Source: Siphonodentalium dalli (Eukaryota > Mollusca > Scaphopoda > Gadilida > Siphonodentaliidae). From it: a stretch of 64,000 bases of DNA. Positions 42,201-54,200 of the stretch are shown piece by piece. The DNA is taken from assembly GCA_032622095.1 (NCBI GenBank), contig CP136064.1:115680004-115744003 (forward strand), given 5' to 3'. Each line of letters starts with the position of its first letter. Position 1 is the stretch's first letter. Below the pieces are notes generated by a model. The model made no database searches. It saw nothing but the letters and a program-made list of their open reading frames with translations, and was not told where the DNA came from. The position numbers were made by a program, and so were the translations under genes.

Positions 42201-45200
42201 AAGTTATATGAATGGCATGTGTCGCTTTAATCCTGGATAATCGAATGAATCATCATATACAGTAATGCCCTAATTAATCGATTCCATAGCCACAGCAGAG
42301 TTGTGGGTGGCTTCTCGCGTTTTGGTGGGGGGTATGGCTTGTTGCCATTCATCTGAGAGCTCTCGCCGAGAGCTTCCCGATGGATGGCGGCGGGCCATGT
42401 TTCCGACGGGGTCCTGAGGGGTTGCTCGTGCTAGATGCTAAATGGAAAAAATATACATGTATTTAATGCTGGAATCATACACGGAGAACCACTCCAGACA
42501 TTTAAGATTCTGCACATAAATATTAAAAAGTTCTATGAATGCCATGCGTCGCTTTAATCCTAGATACTCGATTGAATCATCATATACAGTAATGCCCTAT
42601 TTAACCGACTCCATAGACACGACAGAGTTGTGAAATATATTTGCGATCGGCTTTTTTGCGACGCATTGTCCCAATTTTGGGCATTTTGACTTCTACTGAT
42701 GCAACACCACTCTCATCCGATATATCCAGTGTTATCACTGAGTCTGCTGTGATGCCGTCTATAGTGCCATTGCAGTGGTCAATGTCTCCTTAACTGGTTC
42801 AGTGCTGAAAGCCCATATTTGGACCCTATGTAAGAGTGCTGGAAGCCCATATATGGGCTTTGGCAATGACACTGTCTTGTTTAGTCAAATCTTGTTTAGT
42901 TTAATCATTTAAATAGCGTTTGTCAGGTAATATTTCAGAAATATTGTTACAAATATAATTAAATTGGGACATTATGAGGTTTGAATGGATGCCGACCAAT
43001 AAAACTGTCAGAAAAGGTAAGCTCATAACCATAACCTAATCAGACATCCAGGCTCATATTGATAACCTACTTTGACAAACAGACAACCAGGCTCTTAACC
43101 ATAGCCTAATGAGACATCCAGGCCCATAACCATTGCCTAATGAGACAACCAGACTCATAATCATTGCCTAATGAGACATCATGACCATAGTCTAATGAGA
43201 CATCAAGGCTCATAACCATAGCCTAATGGCTAATGAGATATCCAGGCCCATAGGCATAGCCATAGCCTAATGAGACATCCAGACTCATAACCATAGCCTA
43301 TTGAGACATCCAAGCTCATAACCATAGCCTAGTGAGACGTCCAGGCTCATAACATAATCACAAATGCATATATATGGGGGATCAAATTTGAGAAAAGAGT
43401 GCAATTATCAACTCCCGAGCATAAAATTCAATCATTTTCTGTTTGTTGAAATATATATACGCATTTTATTACGTGTATGTAGGATATTTAGCAGCGAACC
43501 AGTTAAGATCTCCCAAATTGGCTTCGGTTTTCAAAACTGCTGGAAGAATGTCAAAAGCGAGCAATTTGTCTTTCTGGAAAACTAATGACAATATTGCTAC
43601 AACATCCAAAATTGCTTTAAATACACAACACACCAGGAGAAATTTATAGTTCAGTAGTTTATTCAAGAAACCCTGTAACTTGGGCTTGATTTTCTTGTAA
43701 TTCGGATCTGCTATACTATCTTCAAATACTTGAATTAGAATAACCCAGTTATATTCTCATGGCCTTCCTGTGGTGGTCGACAAACCTGGTGGATGTTATT
43801 TTTGGAAATTTGTATACAGTAACATTCTGGATACTGGCAGCCTGTTTGAAATGCCGTGTGAACTTTCCCGATTGTTTGAAAAAAGTGTACAAAGATATTA
43901 AGAAATCCTCAACCTGTTCCATGTCCTTTTCTTTGAGCATTGAATCTTTAACGGCCAATTCTAGTCGATGTGCTACACAGTGTATGTTCACAAGCCAGGG
44001 CCTTTCCTCTTTAAAGCGCGTTAAAAGCCCTGACTTGCATCCGAAGTTGACGGATGCGCCATCTGCCGCTGCAGCGACTTCCGCGTACCGATATTTGTCT
44101 GCAGGTATATTAAGTTTATTCAGAAACACATCGTCTATAGCAGTTTTCAAAGTTTCTGCATTCGCGTCTCCAAATGAGTCCAAATCAACTAATGCAACAA
44201 CCATATACATGGGTTTCCCATCATGGACAACTTTCACGAGTACGAGTTCTTTCTCGGCGCCAGTCTTCCTGGCTTGTGATCCATCTGACATAACGGTGAA
44301 TGCGTTTACTTCGCACAAGATTTTACTCATTTTCTCCTTGATCGTGTCAGCAATAAAAGATATGATTTCCCTCGCACAATCGGATGAGTCCGCTCCTTGA
44401 ATCAGATTAACTCCATTTGCTTTCTGTACTTTCACCATAGTGTTAAAAGTTCTAATCGGCTGTCCGTCAGCCGCTAGAAGATAAGCTGTCTTCAATAACT
44501 TGCGGTAAGCTTCCCGTGACTGCTGTTTTAAGACGCCAGCAATACTTTGTTGCTTAGGGTTCACGGAACTTACGACTTTGCTGGTAGTTGGAATGTCCGT
44601 CGATGTAGGTTTATCACTTTGCGAATCTGCAGAAACATTGATGAAGTCGCCACCCATCTCCTTTTCAACATCTATACCTATCTCGTGTGCTTTTGATGTC
44701 AGGTGTCTGTGGATAGTATACTTCGAGACATACTTTGTCCCCGTTATATACTTTTCAATGTCTGTGATCGCTTTTCCTCGTAATTTGTCATGTTTCTTTA
44801 TGTGCTTGGCGTGACGAGCACACGTCTTACACCAGATTTCATACACTATCTCGGTTCCGTGAGAATCTTTTGTAGTTTTATAACCGATAACGGGTCCTAG
44901 GTTCCAATTAATGAAGGTTTTTAACTGGACAGTATTTCCCTTGAGCTTCTCCGCCATTATCGGTTGAAAGATTAGAATCTGATACAGTTTACCGACAGTT
45001 AGCGTGTGTGGTGGCTACAATTCTCAGATAACTGAGTGATTGATATCACGTGACAAAGGACACATCAAAGGGTGCCGACTGCCGACTGGATAGGCCCGAC
45101 ACGACACCATGTAGCAACATTTCATTCAGTTTTTCTGCAAGCTGAGATAAACACGTCACATGCTCCCTGTGCCGATGATCGACGTCACATGTGGAGCAGT

Positions 45201-48200
45201 GGGCGGCACATCAAAGGCCGGGTGCCGACTGCTTACTGTACAACATAGTGGCGAGGTCAACTGATCTCCTGGACTAGAAAATTCAAATTAATCCGAAGCG
45301 CGACGCTTGCAAGCTTGCAAAATCAAATGGGTCTTTTTCAATCGTGCGCCGAATATCGCCGAGGAGTGTGATTAATTACTCGCCAAGATTTAATTTCAGG
45401 CGTGCTATGGTGCGCGAGCGCGATCGCACGCCTCATAATCGAAGGCCTGCTAGATATCTAGAATTTTCCATATTGGCCTAGCATCATACACTCATGAATC
45501 GTGATGAATGGCATACACTGCCGTATTACCTTATATCTACATGTAAGTAGTACAAATGAATCTACATATACATGAATACAAATTCCATGATGGGTCACAA
45601 AATCTTTTGTTTTACTGACTATTACACAACACACAATGTATACCAGACTTAAACTGGATGGTGCTTTATAATAGATAAATTACCCATAATATGAAATGTG
45701 CCACTTTAACTGTGAATGTATGAATGAATTGACACATACGTACTATAACTAATTTGTACCGGTGTTTAGATTATAGATAAAATGTCTCTTGATGGCTTAC
45801 ATGTAGGCCCCTTTATATATACCCTTAGATATGCGGATTAATCAGCACATACATGTACACATCCCATGATGTGTCATAAAAGTTTATGTATGACATGTGT
45901 CACTGTATATACTGGAATCACACTCAAAGCATTATGTCAGACTTAGAACCCTGCTTTAATATAGAAATTTTTTCATAAATGGCATGTGCCAACTACCCCT
46001 TACTACATACATACATATAGGCCTACACATTCATGTACTGTATACCTCTTTGTATTTACTGGAATCATGATATCAGTCAGTAATATTATCTTTCCACATT
46101 ACTTGTATTTTTGTATATACTATATAGACAGCCCTCTAAATTCAGATTGTTTGGCTTCGGCAATCCGCTACGGCAACAGTATGCCGTGCCCCAGTTTGCT
46201 TCAGCAAATTGCTTCGGCAATGCTGATTGCCGTAGCCAATTATGAAGGCTGTATAGATAACCACAAATAAGATATTATAATATGTCAAAAGGATAAAACA
46301 GAAGATATGCATTCATGTGCATATACTCAGGTATATAAACATACACAACTTCTAATTGGCTATACCGGTATATATAGTAATTATTAATACTTACTTCACA
46401 TTATGGTAGCCTACATATTGTACATTGCATTTGTTCTTAATGGACATGACTGAATCTGCGTACGCCTTCTGCTAATGATGTTTGCCAGTCTACTCAATAC
46501 TGGGTCAATGGGTTAATCGCCTGCACTGGATGCATATTATATCTACCACGTGTTTCAGTCGAATCCATTCTTATAGCATTGAAGGCATCATGAACTGTCT
46601 TGAACAACAAGTGCTTCACGTTTCCTCAATCCGAATGAATGAATGAATGTAAACTCAGAATAACTTTTATAACAAACGAGAATAGAAATTAACTCAAATT
46701 TGATGTCTTCCTTCCACACGACTCACGAGAGAGCGCAGCGAATTCACGAATGCGAGGTCGTCGAACTGACCTTTGAGGCTGTGACGTTTATTGTTATTGA
46801 AATAATTATGTCATGTTGTGGTACAGTCAGGTCCGAAACATTCTGAGCACAATTAAGTGCACTCCATTAAGAAGAATTAATTAATTAATTAATTTAGACT
46901 TCTTTTGAAGACAAATTAGACTTTTTCAAAGATAATCAGAAGTTGGTGTATCATACATGTACATACACTCATGTATGCATTTTCGTGCTTTATTCATAAT
47001 ACGTTCTTGTTTATGTATTTTCAATATATTGGCTTAGCCTACCCTCATGCATTTAGCCATAAAGGCCTATGTTTTATGGAGTTATCTCTTTACATCATGC
47101 CGTAAGTCCTCGTTGCGAGTCAAGATAGACTGCATGCACGTCATGTCACAAATATGCATTTTTTGGCAATACTCACATGAGAAAATAACACGTGGAACTT
47201 AGAATTTTAATTAACCGTCGACTGAATCGTACTCGAGGACTTACTTTCAACATATATACCCGCCGAATACAACACATCATTAAAATAATATGTACTTCAT
47301 ATTACGGTTAGCTCTAGTAACAATGCACGGACTATACATATTCATGCTTGCATCTTTAATTCATTCTGAAGTGGAGGGTATATATTTCATTCATTCCATT
47401 ATAGGTCTTATCCATGGCTACACATAACGTAAATCTGAGTGAGGTTCGGGATTCTGATGAATATAACTTTACAATGAAATGGAACGAAGCGGAACAGGAA
47501 AATGACGATTATTTAAATTCTGCTATTAATACCTGCAATGAATGTGCATACATTTCACCATCACATGCTATAGATCAACCAAATAAAAAATCTAAATTTT
47601 CAATATTCAGCCTCAACTGTCGAAGCATTAACGCGAATTTCGATTCATTGTGTAATCTCCTGTGCGACTTAAAGTCGAATAATAATTCATTCGACGTTAT
47701 AGCTTTAACGGAAACATTCAAAATACGACAAACATCACACTTTCAAATACCGGGATATCACCCTATGGAATTCAAGTGTAGACGACGATGATGGTGGTGT
47801 GTGTCTTTACATAAAGAATCAATCCACTATAAAAATCGACCAGACCTTAGTGAATTTATTCCACACGTGATAGAAACAATATTCGTGGAAATTAACCCAG
47901 GAAAAAATGACTCGGATAATCGGCTGCGTTTACAGACCAAATACCGCACCAAAGGCCAACATTGATAAATTTTTGAAAAAATTCGACGATATTCTAGAAA
48001 AAATTAATAACCACAAATCATCAGGAGACTTTAATATTGACCTCCTCAATTTCAACTCGCATACAAAAACGAATGATTTCATAAATAACATTTTCACAAG
48101 AGGATTCGTGCCAAGGATAACTAAACCCACTCGAATGACTGATCATTCAGCAACTCTTATCGATAATATATATACCAATAATCTACACGGCGAATGTAAA

Positions 48201-51200
48201 TCTGGTATAATCACATGCGATGTATCCGATCACTTCGGCATATTTTATTCAGAATCTAACCAAAAGAGACAAAACAGCACCAATAATAACGAAACTTATC
48301 ACTAATCAAAGAAGTTTTAGTTCTGATAACATAATTAGATTTAAAAATCTTTTAAAATCTTGTACCTTTGACTCCGTCACATCTTGTAGAAGTGTCGACC
48401 AAGCATATGAAATCTTCTTAGATATCTATATGAATACATATGAACTAGCTTTCCCCATCAAAAGTCGACATATACCCAAAAAATTCATAAAACGCGAACC
48501 TTGGATGACATCTGGATTGATTAAGTCAAGTATTGTTAAGAACCAGCTATATTTACGCAAATTGAATAAACCCACGGAAACGAACGTAAATAAATATTTG
48601 AGTTATCGTACCTTATATAATAAACTAATCAGAAGGAGTAAAAATATATACTATACAAATATTTTAGAAGTAAATAAAAATAACTTAAAGAAAACATGGG
48701 AAATACTTAAGGGTGCATTGAAGATAAATGGAAACACAAATAATAGTACAAAGACCTTTACTGAAAACGGAATTTAACTTGAAAATTCCAAACTCATATC
48801 GGAAAAGTTCAATGACTTTTTCTCAAAAATTGGGCGGGAAACTAGCCAACTCAATGAACATGAAAATGACTCTCACTTTACAGATTTTCTTCATAACCGC
48901 AAACCAGACGACATCAATTTCAAAATAATTCCGACCTCTATACAGGAGATCATCCTCACATGTTTCTCTATGACTGGGAAAGTATCAAGGGATTTCAACG
49001 GTATATCAACTAAACTTATCAAGGAAACAATTGAGGAGATAGCCCCAGCATTATTGCATATTTTTAACTTGTCCTTAGAGCATGGAATAGTCCCTAACAA
49101 AATGAAAATTTCTAAAGTAGTCCCAATCCCAAAAAATAATACCACTCATGAAATCTCCAACTACAGACCTATCAGCATTCTTCCAGCTATCTCTAAAATT
49201 CTCGAAAAAATAATGCATAAACGATTACTAGACTTCTTAAATGAACAAAACATACACACCAATACGGCTTCTGTCCTAATCATTCAACCTTCCATCCTGT
49301 ATTACACCTCCTCGATCAAGTTGTCTCAAATAATGACAAAATGACAAGAGATTCCACTTTAGCCCTATTTCTCGACCTCTCAAAAGCATTTGACACGATA
49401 AATCACGATATCTTACTTCATAAACTAGATCACTAGATCATAATTGGCTACGGCAATCAGCATTGCCAAAGCAATTGCTGAAGCAAACTGGGCCACAGCA
49501 TACTGTTGCCGTAGCAGATTGCCGAAGCCAAACAATCTGAATTAAGAGGGCTGACTATGGCATACGGGGCACAGCATACTCATGGTTTCAGAGCTATCTG
49601 CAAAATAGAAGGCAATATGTTGAACTCAATGGTACCAAATCTAAATTAACGGAAGTGACATGTGGAGTGCCCCAGGGTTCAATACTGGGACCGATAATTT
49701 TCTTAATTTACGTTAACGATATGTCCAATTCGACAACCATGGATATCTTATCATACGCGGACGATACGACTCTAGTAACTGGTAGAAAAAATGGCGTCCT
49801 TGTAGAAAGTTATGTGAATAATGAGTTACGCAACATATTCGCTTGGTGCTGTAGCAATAAGTTAGTGATCAATACTAAAAAAAGCAACTATATGCTAATA
49901 CACCCAGAGAACAATGATGACAAATGGAACTTCATAAAGGTTTACTTAAATAATACGGAACTAAATAAGATAGGAAATCTTGAGCACGAATCCTCCACAA
50001 AATTCTTAGGAATCAATATAGATGAAAACCTGACCTTCAAAAAACATGTGTCCTCTGTTTGTTCTAAAATGGTGAATGCCATATACCACATCAATAAAGT
50101 TAAACACTTCTTTCCTGGTAGCGCACTTAAAACATTATATTATGCTCTAATACAAAGCCATCTTGTCTACGGTGTTCAAATATGGGGACACGTCCCAGCG
50201 GTAAAAAAAATCTTCATGCTTCAAAAACGCGCGATACAAGTTTTATGTAATAAGAAATATAGAAGCCACACAGAACCTCTTTTTAAAAAAGAAAATATAC
50301 TCAAAATCTACGACATCCACAAAGTGCAAGCGGCTGTTTTCATGCATGATTGGTATTATATGCACTTAATAGAATCATTCACCGACATGTTTACGAAACG
50401 CAAAACCGGACCAAACACCCGGCAAAAGCACCCACTATTTTTTTTTAAACCAAGAACATCTTGGTCCCAACAACTACCATTCCATTCTTATCCAACTATA
50501 TGGAACAACTTAGATAACGAGTTTACATCATACCAATCCAGACACACATTCAAACGGCGTTTACATGCCGACTGCATTAAAAAATATGCTGCAACAATCA
50601 AAGATGTCCCGACTGTGTGGTAGCTCGTCAATAAGTGACTTCCCCTATATCGCAATCCACAGCCTCACTCAGCACATTCCCACTCGACTTTCAAGGAACA
50701 TCCCACTGACAAGAAAGAGACAAACCATTGAGTAACCAATAATCGATTTATCTAGACGTATACCCTCCATGCATATAATCCAGTTAAATGCAACCATTGT
50801 GAGATACATAATTATTTAGCCGTGCATTGTACAATGAATCTTGACCGCCTATCGTAACATCTTTTCATCTTTAAGGGGGCGGCAGTAAGACAGTCTAGCC
50901 TGGCTATGCCACCCCCTCGAATATACAATGTAATATTTGTCAAATGTATCATGCATTAATATGTGTATATTTAAATAAAATATCCTATCCTATCCTATCC
51001 TATCCTAGTAAATAAGTACTAGTAGTAAATGCTCTATGTGGTGGCTTATGTGTCACTACATTGACACCAAGTCTGGATTTTAATGGATAATATGCATCCG
51101 CTTATTTTTTGGCCAATCATTTATGAATTATGGCTCAACACATTATTCTTAAATAAAGGGCTGATTCTGTAAGTAAAAGTAAAAAAAAAAACCCTACCTT

Positions 51201-54200
51201 TCAGTACCTGACCCTATTTTTATACCCCCGCAACGAAGTTAGGGGGGGTATACTGGAGTCAGCTTGTCCGTCGTCCGTCCGTCTGTGGACACAAATTTGT
51301 CCGGAGTTTTTCTCAGTCGTTTTTTGATCAATTTCCGTGAAACTTGGTACAGACATCAACCACCATGGGAACCTGTGCACCTGTGATTATGACGTCTGTC
51401 GGACTTAGAAATATTTTTGCAACATGCATAATTTTGTCCGAGCTTTTATTCCTACATTTTTCAGTCAATGTTTTTTAATCTTGGCACTGATATTTAGTAC
51501 CATGGGAACCTGTGCACCTGCGTTTATGACGTCTGTCCGACATTTTTTGTGTGGAGTTATTCCCCTTTTTCGACTTAGAAATTTTTTCGCAACATGCATA
51601 ATTTTTTCCAAGTTTTTATTCCTACATTTTTCTGTCAATAGGTTTAAGATTAGGGTTATGGTTGTACACCTGCAATGGGAACTGATATTTTATTATTTTA
51701 ACTAAATGTTTACTGACATGTGAAACATCTTAGTATTTTAAAAACAGGGGGGGTATCTGTAGTCCCATTGGGACAGTCACACCTCTAGTTTTGGCCTAAC
51801 CTTTTATTTACTTTTACAGGTTGTGGTGCGGACTGTCACCTACCATGTCAGTAATATTTTTTTTGAAAAAGCAAGAACTTCTGGTGTTGAAATCATTGGT
51901 CAGGTAAGTTGTTTTGCTCTCTCTCTCTTTCCTAAAGCCACAGATTTTTTTCACAGGAATATGGCAGAGAACGTGCTGAGTTGCCTGTATTTGCATATAG
52001 ACTGTAGTCTGGCTACACTGCTCGTCAATTTGATCGCCATGTACCATGGCATAAAATGTTAGGTGTTATTTGACATACAAATCACAAAATTTATTCATAA
52101 ACCAATTGCAATACCAACTTTGGTGTCAGCCCTCTTAATTCAGATTTTTTGGCTTCGGCAATCTGCTATGGCAACCCATTGCCATGGCCCAGTTTGCTTC
52201 AGCAAACGGCATTGCTGATTGCCGTAGCCAATTATGAGGGCTTATAACTGCTGAATGGCTACGATTTATTGACTGTGTTGACTTTACCAGCTTCCCTTAT
52301 CGTGACTTTAGAAACAATTCTGTTCACAACTAAATATAATAATTGAATATATGGCAGTTTATTTATATTGGGGATTATAGTAACTGGTGGTACTAAAATG
52401 GTGTACATACATTTATGTTCTTCAGAATCTCAATGACTATGTATAGGGACAAGAGGGGAACTCGGAGGATGAGCTTGTTCATTGACAACAAACCCTGTAG
52501 TTCAGATTCAATTGGGCTGTTTATTATTATAAACAAAAACAACCAATAATAACTTAAACAAAATATATTGTCAAGAAGGTGGAGGCCAATAACTGCCCTC
52601 CCACCGGCTGATATATAACAATGTTCCATAAACATACCTAGCATCAATAATCTAGCTATTGCGCACCTGCTGATATATAACAATGTTCCATAAACATACC
52701 TAACATCAATAATCTAGCTATTGCCTTAGTAATAGTGGTAACATATATGTAGCCATAATAAAAAGTTTTGGAATTTCAAGAGACGGATTAGTGAGAGATG
52801 AAACATAAATCTCAAGCTGCTAACATAATATTGGGTTGGTAGGGTGGGAAAATGAATCCTGATAATCCAAGAATATGGGAATTATGTTTGCACAAAATTT
52901 ATATTTTTCTATTCTCGATTGATGGAGGACAAAGAAACTGCGCATGTCCATACATAAAAAGTACATCCTGTTCTTAAAGGGGTACCACCCGAACGTTCTG
53001 AATTTAGTTTGATGCTTTGAAAATAAAATTGATTATTTCATAATCAAGGTTGTATATATTCATATTCACTGCAAGCGATGTGAACTGTCGCGGATGTCAT
53101 TAAATCTTCATTGTGTAAAAAACAGAAGCCTCCTTTGTTTTCACAATACAAATCAACAAAACAATTTGTCTCTACAGCACGAATCCTTATTCACTACAGC
53201 GGTACAAGCATACTTATGGCTTTGACATAAGCTGTGAACTAATTATACTGCTAATTTCCTGTCTGTTTAATTGATGTTACACCAGGAAGGCTATTTGCTC
53301 ATTTTGCGTGACTAAGGAAAAGGTTCGATATAAACAAATCCCATCTAAGGTTTCGAACCGGACCGAATCATCACAATAGTTTCAAATCGAACCGAATCTC
53401 GAAGAGCAGGGGACTAGACAGCACGAACCTTGATCCTAACTGATTCATGATTCACATTTATGTGAAATTTATTTCAGAAGAATTCATTCCCCTCGAATTT
53501 GGATATTAAAAATTTATTGCGCGCGCCTTCTAGGCTTGTATTCTAATCCATATAGTTCAGTGTGAGGGCTTCTAGGACTATGAGGACAAATATTATTTTG
53601 AAAGTACAACTAATTTTTCCTAAAAAGATAGCTCAAACACTGAACTATCATAGATCCCTCCCATGGTGGTGCCATTCCAAAGACCATGTACGACTCACCA
53701 CTTTCGTGATTGAGTAGGAAATAAAACTGACAGTTCCCAGTCAAAACACAAGCTATTATACTGGCGGCATTAATGCATGACCAATCCGAGCAGGTGTACT
53801 GGCCGGGTGGCGTCAAAAAGTTTAACCCCATTCCTCCTGTAGGCAAAAAGGTAGTAATATTATCCATATAGTTCAGTGTTCGGGCTATCTTTTTAGGTTT
53901 CAAAATAATATGTTGATATAATTTATTAGTCCCCATGTCATCTGAGGTGAAAGGCACCTACCGCATGATATTCCCCTGGTCAACTGACCCCTGTGTACCA
54001 ATTTTTCTACATGTTGTCTAAGCTGATAAGGAACACTCTTTATTGCTAATATTTGTTTATCAATGCCCCGTTAAGTCATCTGAGGTCAATGGCACCTATC
54101 CCATGACACTCATCGGGGTCAATATACCCAAGATTCCAACCAAAACCAAGATTTTGAGTTTATAATTAATAATTATTTAGTTAAAGTTAATTGCTAGTGC

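Noticed and set aside
43018-43345. Possible CRISPR-like array
   Set aside because: The units are contiguous, degenerate and without spacers; the sequence is eukaryotic.
43759-44400. A 213-codon + strand open frame
   Set aside because: Antisense of the hAT-like transposase, which shows real motifs on the minus strand.
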